Positions 54,824 to 63,758 are shown, counted from the first letter of the stretch. The stretch is DNA of 64,000 nt from Pseudomonas sp. TH41 (GCF_016650695.1 NZ_JAEKFH010000005.1:744001-808000), one strand, 5' to 3'. The notes: a model not told the origin generated them from the sequence alone. Made by a program: numbers and translations.

Positions 54824-56104
54824 ATGTCGGTCGATCCGCAACAATTCCTGCGCGAGCTGTTTGCCACAGCCATTGACGCGGCCCATCCACAGCAAGTCCT
54901 CGAAGCTCATTTACCCAAAGACCGCAGCGGTCGGGTGATCGTCATTGGCGCCGGCAAAGCCGCAGCCGCCATGGCTCAAGTCGTCGAGCGTTGCTGGCAG
55001 GGTGAAGTCTCAGGTCTGGTGGTGACCCGTTACGGCCACGGCGCCCCCTGCGAAAAAATCGAAGTCGTCGAAGCCGCTCACCCGGTACCGGATGCGGCAG
55101 GTTTAGCCGTGGCTAAACGGGTGCTGGAACTGGTCAGCAACCTGACCGAAGACGACCGCGTGATCTTCCTGCTGTCGGGCGGTGGTTCTGCCCTGCTGGC
55201 CTTGCCTGCGGCCGGCATTACCCTCGCCGACAAGCAATCCATCAACAAAGCCCTGCTCAAATCCGGCGCAACCATCGGCGAGATGAACTGCGTGCGCAAG
55301 CACCTCTCGGCGATCAAGGGCGGTCGCCTCGGCAAAGCCTGCTGGCCTGCCACTGTTTATACCTATGCGATTTCCGATGTACCGGGCGACCTCGCCACGG
55401 TTATCGCCTCCGGCCCGACCGTGGCCGACCCAAGCACTTCGGCTGAAGCGTTGGCCATCCTCAAACGCTATGGCATCGACGTCCCGGCGTCGGTACGCAA
55501 CTGGCTGCAAAGCGCGGAATCGGAGACGGTCAAACCCGGCGATCCGAGTCTTGCACGCAGTCATTTCCAGTTGATCGCCCGACCACAACAGTCGCTCGAA
55601 GCGGCTGCGGTGAAAGCCCGTCAGGCCGGTTTCAGCCCGCTGATCCTCGGTGACCTGGAAGGCGAATCCCGCGAAGTGGCCAAGGTTCACGCCGGCATCG
55701 CGCGGCAAGTGGTCTTGCATGGCCAGCCATTGGCGGCGCCGTGCGTGATCCTCTCGGGCGGCGAAACCACCGTCACCGTGCGCGGCAATGGCCGGGGCGG
55801 ACGCAACGCCGAATTTCTGCTGAGCCTGACCGACAGCCTCAAAGGCCTGCCCGGTGTCTACGCGCTGGCCGGTGATACCGATGGCATTGACGGTTCCGAA
55901 GACAACGCCGGCGCGATCATGACCCCGGACAGTTACGCCCGCGCCACCGCCCTGGGTCTGAGCGCCAGCGACGAATTGGATAACAACAATGGCTATGGCT
56001 ATTTCGAGGCGCTGGACGCACTGATCGTCACCGAGCCGACCCGCACCAACGTCAACGACTTCCGCGCCATCCTGATTCTCGAGAGCCCTAAACATGACGC
56101 CTGA
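54824..56104 (+). CDS. ttuD: MOFRL-family glycerate 2-kinase (TtuD)
   Basis: A 426-residue protein of the MOFRL/DUF4147 family. Historically called hydroxypyruvate reductase (TtuD), but family members phosphorylate glycerate to 2-phosphoglycerate, which fits the pathway better here. Landmarks are VIGAGKAAAAMAQVVE, FLLSGGGSALLALPA and the C-terminal GGETTVTVRGNGRGGRNAEFLLSL. Its end overlaps pyk by eleven bases, so kinase and pyruvate kinase are coupled. Confidence 0.92.
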   Translation: MSVDPQQFLRELFATAIDAAHPQQVLEAHLPKDRSGRVIVIGAGKAAAAMAQVVERCWQGEVSGLVVTRYGHGAPCEKIEVVEAAHPVPDAAGLAVAKRVLELVSNLTEDDRVIFLLSGGGSALLALPAAGITLADKQSINKALLKSGATIGEMNCVRKHLSAIKGGRLGKACWPATVYTYAISDVPGDLATVIASGPTVADPSTSAEALAILKRYGIDVPASVRNWLQSAESETVKPGDPSLARSHFQLIARPQQSLEAAAVKARQAGFSPLILGDLEGESREVAKVHAGIARQVVLHGQPLAAPCVILSGGETTVTVRGNGRGGRNAEFLLSLTDSLKGLPGVYALAGDTDGIDGSEDNAGAIMTPDSYARATALGLSASDELDNNNGYGYFEALDALIVTEPTRTNVNDFRAILILESPKHDA

Positions 56105-57509
56105 CAAAAAGGTAAAAATCCTCGCCACCCTCGGTCCGGCCACCAACGGGATTGATGACATCCGTGAACTGGTGCAGGCCGGGGTCAACATCTTCCGCCT
56201 GAACTTCAGCCACGGCGATCACGCCGACCACGCCCAGCGCTATCAGTGGATTCGTGAAGTCGAGCGCCAGCTCAATTACCCGCTCGGGATTCTGATGGAC
56301 CTGCAAGGTCCGAAACTGCGGGTCGGCAAGTTCGCCGAAGGCAAGGTGCAATTGCATCGTGGCCAGGCCTTGCGCCTGGACCTGGACCCGACGCCTGGGG
56401 ATGAACGCCGGGTCAACCTGCCGCACCCGGAAATCATCGCGGCGCTGGAGCCGGGCATGGACCTGTTGCTGGACGACGGCAAGCTGCGCCTGCGGGTGGT
56501 GACCCAGTATGCCGATGCCATCGACACCACTGTGCTCAATGGCGGCGAGCTGTCGGACCGCAAAGGCGTGAACGTGCCGCAAGCGGTGCTGGAACTGAGC
56601 CCGCTGACCGCCAAGGACCGTCGCGACTTGAGCTTCGGTCTGGAGCTGGGTGTGGACTGGGTGGCGCTGTCGTTCGTGCAGCGCCCGGAAGACATTCGTG
56701 AAGCCCGCGAACTGATCGGCAATAAAGCGTTTTTGATGGCCAAGATCGAGAAGCCGTCGGCGGTGACACAGCTGCGGGAAATCGCCGAGTTGAGCGATGC
56801 GATTATGGTCGCTCGCGGAGATCTCGGCGTTGAAGTGCCGGCCGAAAGCGTGCCGCAGATTCAGAAGAACATCATCAGCACTTGCCGCGAACTGGGCAAA
56901 CCGGTGGTGGTGGCGACGCAGATGCTGGAGTCGATGCGCTTCTCCCCGGCCCCGACCCGTGCCGAGGTGACCGATGTTGCCAACGCCGTGGCCGAAGGTG
57001 CCGATGCCGTGATGCTGTCGGCGGAAACCGCGTCCGGTGACTACCCGCTGGAAGCCGTGCAGATGATGAGCAAAATCATCCGCCAGGTGGAAAACGGTCC
57101 GGACTATCAGACTCAATTGGATGTGAGCCGGCCGAAGGCTGAAGCGACGGTGTCCGATGCGATCAGCTGCGCGATCCGTCGCATCAGCAATGTGCTGCCG
57201 GTGGCGGTCTTGGTGAACTACAGCGAGTCCGGTACGTCGAGCCTGCGTGCGGCGCGGGAACGGCCGACGGTGCCGATTCTGAACCTGACGCCGAACTTGC
57301 AGACGGCGCGCCGTTTGACGGTGGCGTGGGGCGTACATTCGGTGGTCAATGACCGGCTGCGGCAGGTGGATGAGGTGTGCTCGACGGCGTTGGAGATTGC
57401 GCAGGCGCAGGGCATGGCCAAGCGTGGCGATACGTTGTTGATCACGGCAGGTGTGCCTTTCGGGCAGCCGGGGTCGACTAATTCATTGCGTATTGAGACG
57501 TTGATCTAG
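56094..57509 (+). CDS. pykF: Pyruvate kinase
   Basis: A 471-residue pyruvate kinase: PEP + ADP to pyruvate + ATP. It starts TPDKKVKILATLGPATNG and has NIFRLNFSHGD, the catalytic-lysine block LMAKIEKPSAV, MVARGDLGVEVP and the C-terminal regulatory domain. The ATG lies inside the ttuD 3' end. Enolase and this enzyme would complete glycerate-2-phosphate to pyruvate, which explains its place as the last gene of the glyoxylate operon. Gene name follows the P. aeruginosa locus. Confidence 0.96.
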   Translation: MTPDKKVKILATLGPATNGIDDIRELVQAGVNIFRLNFSHGDHADHAQRYQWIREVERQLNYPLGILMDLQGPKLRVGKFAEGKVQLHRGQALRLDLDPTPGDERRVNLPHPEIIAALEPGMDLLLDDGKLRLRVVTQYADAIDTTVLNGGELSDRKGVNVPQAVLELSPLTAKDRRDLSFGLELGVDWVALSFVQRPEDIREARELIGNKAFLMAKIEKPSAVTQLREIAELSDAIMVARGDLGVEVPAESVPQIQKNIISTCRELGKPVVVATQMLESMRFSPAPTRAEVTDVANAVAEGADAVMLSAETASGDYPLEAVQMMSKIIRQVENGPDYQTQLDVSRPKAEATVSDAISCAIRRISNVLPVAVLVNYSESGTSSLRAARERPTVPILNLTPNLQTARRLTVAWGVHSVVNDRLRQVDEVCSTALEIAQAQGMAKRGDTLLITAGVPFGQPGSTNSLRIETLI

Positions 57510-57524
57510 CGTCCGCTCCGGCCT

Positions 57525-57620
57525 CTTCGCGAGCAGGCTCGCTCCCACAGTTGATTTGTGTTGTTCACAAATCTGACGACTGAACAGAGATTCAGTGTGG
57601 GAGCGAGCCTGCTCGCGATG
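57525..57620. repeat. REP doublet after pyk
   Basis: CGCGAGCAGGCTCGCTCCCAC and its inverted copy, CCTGC variant, between pyk and the urea transporter gene. Confidence 0.9.
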
Positions 57621-57655
57621 CAGGCGACTCGGTCCCTCTGACACACAGATAAAAA

Positions 57656-58570
57656 ATGCCTGCCAACCACTTCAACACCCACTGCCCCGATTGGGCGACT
57701 GCCCTGCTCAACGGCTTCAGCCAGATCTTCCTCCAGCGCCATCCGCTGTGTGGCCTGCTGTGCCTGTTGGCGATTCTTTTTACCGCGCCATTCCTGCTCG
57801 GCGGTGCGCTGTTGGGCGGCGTTGCCGGATTGCTCACCGCGCAACGTCGCAACTACGCCAAGGCCGATCGTCAGGCCGGGCTGTTCAGTTACAACGGTGT
57901 TTTGCTCGGCTTGCTGCTGAGTCTCTATTTCCCCTGGTCAGCGATGTTGCCGCTGGTGATCATCGCCGCTGGCGGACTGAGTGCAATGCTCACGGAGCAA
58001 TGGCTCAAGCGCGCCCGCGACCATCATTGCCCGCCCGCCTACACCGCGCCTTTTGTCGGCATGAGCTGGTTGCTGCTGTTGTTCGCAGCCCCCCAACACC
58101 CCGCGCCGCTGCTCGAAATGAACACCCTCAACCTGCTCGCCGCTTCACTGAAAGGGCTTGGCCAGGTGATGTTTCTGGGTCATCCATTGGCGGGTGCATT
58201 GATTGCCATTGGTTTGCTGATCGCCGACCGCCGCGCGTTTTTATGGGCGCTGCTGGCGTCCGCTGCCGGCCTCGGCTTCGCCTTGCTGCATCACGAAACG
58301 TCTAGCGCATTGCTCGGCTTGAACAGCTACAACCCCGTGTTGGCTGCCCTTGCCTTCAGCCATGTTCGCCGCCAACCCTGGCTGCCGCTGCTGGGCATTG
58401 CGCTGGCGGTATTGCTCACACCGGCTTTCGCCGCACTCGGTCTGGCCACGCTCACCGCGCCATTCATCCTCGCGTGCTGGCTGATCCGCGCCGGCCTTCG
58501 CCTGATGCGCCAAACGGCGATAGACAGCGCGCCTTGCGCTTTGAAGGAGAATCAACCTAGGCTTCGCTGA
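57656..58570 (+). CDS. Urea transporter (UT family)
   Basis: A 304-residue membrane protein of the UT/Yut family with about ten hydrophobic segments. The two internal repeats show the family marks: FSYNGVLLGLLLSLYF in the first half and LNSYNPVLAALAFSHV in the second. These proteins form channel-like urea transporters. No urease or urea-cycle gene is nearby. The gene starts 36 bases after a REP doublet; I see no strong Shine-Dalgarno site (AGATAAAAA only). Confidence 0.86.
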   Translation: MPANHFNTHCPDWATALLNGFSQIFLQRHPLCGLLCLLAILFTAPFLLGGALLGGVAGLLTAQRRNYAKADRQAGLFSYNGVLLGLLLSLYFPWSAMLPLVIIAAGGLSAMLTEQWLKRARDHHCPPAYTAPFVGMSWLLLLFAAPQHPAPLLEMNTLNLLAASLKGLGQVMFLGHPLAGALIAIGLLIADRRAFLWALLASAAGLGFALLHHETSSALLGLNSYNPVLAALAFSHVRRQPWLPLLGIALAVLLTPAFAALGLATLTAPFILACWLIRAGLRLMRQTAIDSAPCALKENQPRLR

Positions 58571-58591
58571 TCATTGGTTCAGGTGGTATCC

Positions 58592-59416
58592 ATGGACAGC
58601 AGTAAAAACTGGCGTGAAGAGCTTTACGTCATGGTTTTCCACAGCGACACCACGGCAGGACGTCGCTTCGACGGCATCCTGCTGTTGATCATCCTCGCGA
58701 GCATCATCATCGTGATGCTCGACAGCATCGACGCTATCCATCAGAACTACGCCAATGTACTGGCGTACATCGAGTGGGGCTTCACGATCATCTTCGCTAT
58801 CGAATACGGCTTGCGCCTGTACTGCTCGCCCAAGCCATTGCGCTATGCGTTCAGCTTCTATGGGTTGGTGGACTTACTGGCGATCGTGCCCGGCATCCTC
58901 GCGCTGTATTACGCCGATGCGCAGTACCTGCTGATCATCCGGATCATTCGGATGCTGCGGATTTTCCGTGTACTCAAGCTCAGCCCGTACCTCAAGCAAG
59001 CCAACTATTTGATGTCGGCGCTGCGCGGCAGCAAACAGAAAATCGTGGTGTTCCTGGTCAGCGTCTGCACATTGGTGACCGTGTTCGGCACGCTGATGTA
59101 CGTGATCGAAGGTCCGGAACACGGCTTCACCAGCATTCCCAAAGGCATCTATTGGGCTATCGTGACGTTGACCACTGTGGGCTTCGGCGACATCGTGCCG
59201 AAGACACCGCTGGGTCAGGTGATTTCGTCGGTAGTGATGATCACCGGTTACTCGATTATCGCGGTGCCGACCGGAATTTTCACCGCCGAACTGGCCACCG
59301 CCATGCGCGGCGAACAGCTGCAACACGACTGCCCGGTGTGCCAGAAAAACAGCCATGAACATGGCGCGGCGTTCTGCTCACGTTGCGGCAATCAGTTGTT
59401 CAAAAAAATGGAATAA
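58592..59416 (+). CDS. Voltage-gated-like K+ channel with C-terminal zinc ribbon
   Basis: A 274-residue ion-channel protein with six membrane helices. An S4-like segment holds regularly spaced arginines (LLIIRIIRMLRIFRVLKLSPYLK), and the pore has a K+ filter TTLTTVGFGDIVP. The C-terminus carries four cysteines, C247/C250 and C262/C265 (CPVCQKN; CSRCGNQLF), a rubredoxin-like zinc ribbon. ATG 58592 has AGGTGG upstream; the frame from 58574 is longer but unsupported. It follows the urea transporter gene by 21 bases, probably cotranscribed. Confidence 0.9.
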   Translation: MDSSKNWREELYVMVFHSDTTAGRRFDGILLLIILASIIIVMLDSIDAIHQNYANVLAYIEWGFTIIFAIEYGLRLYCSPKPLRYAFSFYGLVDLLAIVPGILALYYADAQYLLIIRIIRMLRIFRVLKLSPYLKQANYLMSALRGSKQKIVVFLVSVCTLVTVFGTLMYVIEGPEHGFTSIPKGIYWAIVTLTTVGFGDIVPKTPLGQVISSVVMITGYSIIAVPTGIFTAELATAMRGEQLQHDCPVCQKNSHEHGAAFCSRCGNQLFKKME

Positions 59417-59512
59417 GCAAAGTTATTTTTAATCTTTAAAGGACTATGTGAGCCCGGCTATAGTCGCTAGCAAAATGGTGGCAACACCTCTTCGATGACT
59501 GACAACTAACCC

Positions 59513-59608
59513 GTAGGAGCTGCCGAAGGCTGCGATCTTTTGATCTTGCTCTTAATTGACCTCGCAAGGATCAAGATCAAAAGATCGCAGCCTGCTGCAG
59601 CTCCTACC
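59513..59608. repeat. REP doublet, GTAGGAGCTGCCG family, before the sulfate-binding gene
   Basis: GTAGGAGCTGCCGAAGGCTG and an inverted copy with AAGATCAAAAGATCG between. It lies between a possible promoter for the sulfate-binding gene and its start, so it would be in the 5' leader. Confidence 0.9.
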
Positions 59609-59628
59609 CAAAAAACAAGGAATGCGCA

Positions 59629-60627
59629 GTGAAAAAAATCTTTGGCGCCTCACTTCTGGCCGCCGGCCTGGCACTGACCAGTGTGGCTCAGGCCGCACCG
59701 ACCCTGCTTAACGTTTCCTACGACGTGATGCGAGACTTCTACAAAGACTACAACACTGCCTTCCAGAAACATTGGCAAGCCGAGCACAACGAAAACATCA
59801 CCTTGCAGATGTCCTTCGGCGGCTCCAGCAAACAGGCGCGCTCGGTGATCGACGGCCTGCCAGCTGACGTCATCACCATGAACATGGCCACGGACATCAA
59901 CGCCCTGGCGGACAATGGCAAACTGGTCCCCGACAACTGGGTCACCCGCCTGCCGAATAACAGTGCACCGTTCACCTCGGCCACCGTGTTCATCGTCCGC
60001 AAAGGCAACCCGAAAGCCCTGAAAGACTGGCCCGACCTGCTCAAGGACGGCGTTCAAGTGATCGTGCCAAACCCGAAAACCTCGGGCAACGGCCGCTATA
60101 CCTACCTGTCGGCCTGGGGTTATGTGCTGAAAAACGGCGGTGACGAAAACAAGGCCAAGGACTTCGTCGGCAAACTGTTCAAACAAGCGCCGGTGCTGGA
60201 TACAGGCGGTCGCGCAGCCACCACCACGTTCATGACCAACCAGATCGGCGACGTGCTGGTGACCTTCGAAAACGAAGCGGAAATGATTGCCCGTGAGTTC
60301 GGCCGTGACCAGTTCGAAGTGATCTACCCAAGCGTTTCTGCTGAAGCCGAGCCGCCGGTGTCGGTGGTCGACAAAGTGGTCGAGAAGAAAGGTACTCGCG
60401 CAGCGGCTGAGGAATACCTGAAGTACCTGTGGTCGCCGGAAGGTCAGGAAATTGCAGCGGCAAACTACCTGCGTCCGCGTGATCCGGCGGTGCTGGCCAA
60501 ATACACCGATCGCTTCCCGGCTGTAGACTTCCTGTCGGTGGAGAAGACCTTTGGTGACTGGCGCACCGTGCAGAAGACTCACTTCAATGATGGCGGGATC
60601 TTTGACCAGATTTACAGCGGCCAGTAA
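59629..60627 (+). CDS. cysP: Orphan sulfate/thiosulfate-binding periplasmic protein
   Basis: A 332-residue sulfate-binding protein with signal peptide (MKKIFGASLLAAGLALTSVAQAA). Mature sequence LLNVSYDVMRDFYKDYNTAFQKHW, SFGGSSKQARSVIDGLPADV and NPKTSGNGRYTYLSAWGY are sulfate-site signatures of the Sbp/CysP family. The start is GTG with AAGGA upstream. No cysTWA permease genes are adjacent, so it must share a transporter encoded elsewhere. P. aeruginosa has cysP at the corresponding place. Confidence 0.9.
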   Translation: MKKIFGASLLAAGLALTSVAQAAPTLLNVSYDVMRDFYKDYNTAFQKHWQAEHNENITLQMSFGGSSKQARSVIDGLPADVITMNMATDINALADNGKLVPDNWVTRLPNNSAPFTSATVFIVRKGNPKALKDWPDLLKDGVQVIVPNPKTSGNGRYTYLSAWGYVLKNGGDENKAKDFVGKLFKQAPVLDTGGRAATTTFMTNQIGDVLVTFENEAEMIAREFGRDQFEVIYPSVSAEAEPPVSVVDKVVEKKGTRAAAEEYLKYLWSPEGQEIAAANYLRPRDPAVLAKYTDRFPAVDFLSVEKTFGDWRTVQKTHFNDGGIFDQIYSGQ

Positions 60628-60641
60628 GTCCTGAGCCCAAC

Positions 60642-60672
60642 AAAAAGGCGACCTGAGAAGGTCGCCTTTTTT
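60642..60672 (+). terminator. Terminator after the sulfate-binding gene
   Basis: AAAAAGGCGACC / GGTCGCCTTTTT stem with a six-base loop. Confidence 0.93.
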
Positions 60673-60691
60673 ATAGCCGCATGCTCGGCCC

Positions 60692-60801
60692 TGTAGGAGC
60701 TGCCGAAGGCTGCGATCTTTTGATCTTGATCTTGATCTTGATCTTTTCGGAACCAATGAAAATCAAGATCAAAAGATCGCAGCCTTCGGCAGCTCCTACA
60801 G
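60692..60801. repeat. REP doublet with expanded TTGATC hexamers
   Basis: Inverted GTAGGAGCTGCCGAAGGCTG copies. In the middle, TTGATC is repeated four times (60720-60743), beyond the single CTTTTGATC tail seen in other members. The right half retains AATCAAGATC only once. Confidence 0.92.
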
Positions 60802-60805
60802 GCCT

Positions 60806-61435
60806 TTACATCGGTGGCGTGACGCCGTCCTTGCCGGCCGAGATGGATTGAGCCGTCAGCGTTCCGTCAGCACTTTGGGTGACGAATGTCACGATTTTCA
60901 CTCCCACCTTCAGCAAGCTGCGATCACCCGGCACCAGGTTCACGATCGGCACATCTTCCGGCACCAGAATCTTCTGCTGGCCGCCCTTGTAATTGACGGT
61001 CAGCACACGGCCATTGCTCACGACCAAATCGCCCACACTGCCATTGGTCATGCTGCTGCCTTTGGCCAAATCAAAGGGCCGATGGCCGTCGCCGCTGCCG
61101 GCCAGTTCCGGTGGGAAGACGTGGACTTCCAGCGCCTTGAGGGTGCCATCTTCCTGCGGAATGGCCGCCGAACCGATGTAGCTGCCGGGTTTGATGTCGT
61201 CGATATTGGCCAGGGTGACGGCGCGGATTTTCGTGTCATTGGTCAGATTAATGATCACGTTTTCACCGCTGTTGACGTGGACTTTCAACACGTCGGGGCT
61301 GACCCCGGTGATCTCGCCGCGCACGCCGATGCGCATGCCTGGCGCGTCGGCCGCCTGGGCCAGGCCCGCGGTAAATAAGGTGATCAAGGTAAACGCTGAA
61401 GCGCCGCGAATCAGGTGACGGAACATCGCATTCAT
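60806..61435 (-). CDS. DUF5666-like secreted protein
   Basis: A 209-residue protein with signal peptide MNAMFRHLIRGASAFTLITLFTAGLAQA. The mature part has repeated small beta modules (VRGEITGVSPDVLKVHVNSGENVIINLTNDTKIRAV; GDLVVSNGRVLTVNYKGGQQKILV), as in DUF5666/OB-like proteins, which have no known function. AGG lies seven bases before the ATG. It is convergent with the sulfate-binding gene. Confidence 0.75.
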   Translation of the reverse strand: MNAMFRHLIRGASAFTLITLFTAGLAQAADAPGMRIGVRGEITGVSPDVLKVHVNSGENVIINLTNDTKIRAVTLANIDDIKPGSYIGSAAIPQEDGTLKALEVHVFPPELAGSGDGHRPFDLAKGSSMTNGSVGDLVVSNGRVLTVNYKGGQQKILVPEDVPIVNLVPGDRSLLKVGVKIVTFVTQSADGTLTAQSISAGKDGVTPPM

Positions 61436-61564
61436 GAAAGTGCCTTCCGGTTATGAAACGTTAGGTGTGAACATAAGCATGCTATCGAACAGGGTGTAAG
61501 TGAATGTATCATCCACGCTCTATGTCCGGACGCAAGGTTCATCGGCGGTCAGCCAGGCCTGCGT

Positions 61565-61589
61565 CACTCATTCCGCAATGGAATGAGTG
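61565..61589. promoter_or_regulatory. Candidate LysR-type operator upstream of the MFS gene
   Basis: A perfect ten-base inverted repeat, CACTCATTCC-GCAAT-GGAATGAGTG. Its core fits the LysR-type ATTC-N7-GAAT (T-N11-A) pattern. It lies about 80 bases before the MFS start. No LysR gene is next to it in this window. Confidence 0.6.
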
Positions 61590-61670
61590 CTATCACGCCA
61601 ACCCCTCTTCCGCCGTTTTGGCCTGCCGCTTAGCCTGCGCGCATTCCCCAATTGTTCAGCGAGACCTGTT

Positions 61671-62876
61671 ATGAACCCAGCGACCCAAGTGCCTCACGGC
61701 ACCGCGACGATGACCCGAGGCATGGTGCTGCTGTTCGCCTTCTGCTGCGGCGCCATTGTTGCCAATATTTACTACGCCCAGCCGATCATTGGTTTGATCG
61801 CACCGGACATCGGCCTGACCAGCACCATGGCCAGCCTGATTGTTTCGCTGACCCAGATTGGTTACGCGCTGGGCCTGTTCTTCCTGGTGCCGCTGGGTGA
61901 TCTGCTGGAGAACCGCCGGTTGATGATCATCACCACTATGGTGGCGATTGCCAGCCTGCTGGGTGCAGCGTTGACCGATCAGCCGAACCTGTTTTTGCTC
62001 ATCTCGCTGTTGGTGGGTTTCAGTTCGGTGTCGGTGCAAATCCTGATTCCACTGGCCGCGCACCTCGCGCCGGAAGAATCCCGTGGCCGAGTGGTCGGCG
62101 GGATCATGGGGGGGTTGCTACTGGGGATTCTGTTGGCACGGCCCGTGTCCAGCGTGGTGGCTGACCACTTCGGCTGGCGGGCGATGTTTGTGATTGCGGC
62201 GGTGTTGATGGCGGCGATCAGCATCGTGCTGGCGCTGACCATTCCCAAGCGCCAGCCTGATCACAGCGCTTCTTATGGCCAGTTGCTGGGTTCTCTGTGG
62301 ACGCTGTTGCGCCAACAACCGGTATTGCGTCAGCGCGCGTTTTATCAAGGTTGCATGTTCGCCACCTTCAGCCTGTTCTGGACCGCCGTGCCGCTGGAAC
62401 TCGCGCGTAATCATGGATTGTCGCAAACCCAGATCGCGATCTTCGCCCTGGTCGGTGCTATCGGCGCTATCGCCGCGCCCATCGCCGGTCGACTGGCCGA
62501 TGCCGGACACACCCGCAGCGCTTCGCTGCTGGCCTTGTTGTTCGCAAGCCTGAGCTTCCTGCCGGCGTTCGTCCATCCGGTCTATAGCGTCATCGGCCTC
62601 GCGGTCACCGGCGTGGTACTCGACTTCTGCGTGCAGATGAACATGGTCCTCGGCCAACGCGCGGTGTACGCACTCGACGCCAAAAGCCGCGGTCGTCTGA
62701 ACGCGCTGTACATGACCAGCATCTTTATCGGTGGCGCGTTTGGGTCCTCGGTGGCCAGTGCGGTGTATGAACACGGCGGCTGGTTGTGGATCGTGATTGT
62801 GGGTAGCGTGTTTCCGTTGTTGGCGTTGTTGCGGTTTTTGAGTGTGTCCAAAGAGGCTTCGTTGGCGACGGCATAA
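61671..62876 (+). CDS. MFS transporter
   Basis: A 401-residue transporter with twelve helices. The MFS loop-2 motif is present in LFFLVPLGDLLENRRLMIITT, and the second half repeats it (GRLADAGHTRSASLLALLF). The substrate is unknown. An open frame from 61587 has no support; ATG 61671 begins just before the first helix, though its ribosome-binding site is weak (GAGAC). A perfect palindrome lies upstream. Confidence 0.88.
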   Translation: MNPATQVPHGTATMTRGMVLLFAFCCGAIVANIYYAQPIIGLIAPDIGLTSTMASLIVSLTQIGYALGLFFLVPLGDLLENRRLMIITTMVAIASLLGAALTDQPNLFLLISLLVGFSSVSVQILIPLAAHLAPEESRGRVVGGIMGGLLLGILLARPVSSVVADHFGWRAMFVIAAVLMAAISIVLALTIPKRQPDHSASYGQLLGSLWTLLRQQPVLRQRAFYQGCMFATFSLFWTAVPLELARNHGLSQTQIAIFALVGAIGAIAAPIAGRLADAGHTRSASLLALLFASLSFLPAFVHPVYSVIGLAVTGVVLDFCVQMNMVLGQRAVYALDAKSRGRLNALYMTSIFIGGAFGSSVASAVYEHGGWLWIVIVGSVFPLLALLRFLSVSKEASLATA

Positions 62877-62887
62877 TCGCTAAAAGC

Positions 62888-62950
62888 TTCGCGAGCAGGC
62901 TCGCTCCCACAGGGTTACTGACAACTTGTGGGAGCGAGCCTGCTCGCGAA
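62888..62950. repeat. REP doublet, CCTGC variant, after the MFS gene
   Basis: CGCGAGCAGGCTCGCTCCCAC and its inverted copy around about 16 bases, between the convergent MFS and hicB genes. Confidence 0.9.
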
Positions 62951-62970
62951 TGCGATGTACCTGATCCCCC

Positions 62971-63375
62971 TCAATGTCGAACCAACTTCTCCATCGCCGC
63001 ATCGGCCAGAAAGGAAGAGCGGCTTTTGACATTATGTTCACGCACATATCGATCAATGCGCTGAATAACATAGCCAGGCAACGTCACGTTGACCTTCTCG
63101 GTCTTGCCCATATACGGCGCGATGTCCAGCTCGAGCATTCCCCAGCCCATGTCGGCAAAATCCGGATTCCCGCGATGTGCAGCCGCCGATGTCGGCATCG
63201 GAATCGACTCCCCGTCAGCGGCCATCTCCTGAAGCATGATGTGCGCAATCTCGACGGCCGCATTGTAGGCGTCTTCAAACGTATCCCCGGCCGTTACGGC
63301 GCCTGGAATATCGGGGATCTGGATACCGATGGCGGTGTTCTCGTCGCCCCACTCGATACAGATTGGATATTGCAT
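62971..63375 (-). CDS. hicB: HicB-type antitoxin with RHH domain
   Basis: A 134-residue antitoxin. The N-terminal half (MQYPICIEWGDENTAIGIQIPDIPGAVTAGDTFEDAYNAAVE) is the HicB RNase H-like fold that occludes HicA. The C-terminal half (about 92-132, VNVTLPGYVIQRIDRYVREHNVKSRSSFLADAAMEKL) is a ribbon-helix-helix DNA-binding domain, so it should also repress its own operon. It overlaps the hicA stop by one base. A longer frame upstream crosses hicA and is rejected. Confidence 0.9.
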   Translation of the reverse strand: MQYPICIEWGDENTAIGIQIPDIPGAVTAGDTFEDAYNAAVEIAHIMLQEMAADGESIPMPTSAAAHRGNPDFADMGWGMLELDIAPYMGKTEKVNVTLPGYVIQRIDRYVREHNVKSRSSFLADAAMEKLVRH

Positions 63376-63587
63376 TATGGATCTCCTGCATAACTGGCTT
63401 CCGGGCAATACAGCCCGGCTCGCCTCCTGATGCTTTTGACCGTCCCGATCGGCAAATCCTTTTTCGGATGCGGGACGGGTATCGTGTACGGGTTGTATCG
63501 GTGTTTGAAGAGGTGATGACTGCCGGTAATCCGATCCAGTATCCAGCCGGCCTCCTCCAATTCCTTGATCAATTGCCTGCTCTGCAC
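63375..63587 (-). CDS. hicA: HicA-type mRNA interferase toxin
   Basis: A 70-residue toxin with dsRBD-like fold. The catalytic His is in TGSHHLFKH (residues 21-29), and IPVPHPKKDLPIGTVKSI is the conserved second half. HicA cleaves mRNA and is neutralised by HicB. The start is GTG 63587, with AAGGAGG six bases upstream; TTG 63590 is too close to that site. Toxin-first order and one-base overlap (TAATG) with hicB are typical. Confidence 0.93.
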   Translation of the reverse strand: MQSRQLIKELEEAGWILDRITGSHHLFKHRYNPYTIPVPHPKKDLPIGTVKSIRRRAGLYCPEASYAGDP

Positions 63588-63618
63588 CAATAGCCTCCTT
63601 GCTCAGGCCCAACAAACG

Positions 63619-63632
63619 TAACCCTAGAGTTA
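63619..63632 (-). promoter_or_regulatory. Candidate hicAB operator
   Basis: TAAC-C-CTAG-A-GTTA, a 14-base near-perfect palindrome 32 bases before hicA. RHH repressors such as the HicB C-terminus bind short palindromes like this. The binding role is inferred. Confidence 0.45.
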
Positions 63633-63758
63633 TCTTTACTCAAGCACATAAATCCGTATGGCGACGTTCGGTTGTTTTACAGCATGTGATTCATACCGCT
63701 TCATTCCGCCCAGGCATGACTCCTATGCCCTCCGCTTGCGTTCCGCCCTCACTGCCTC

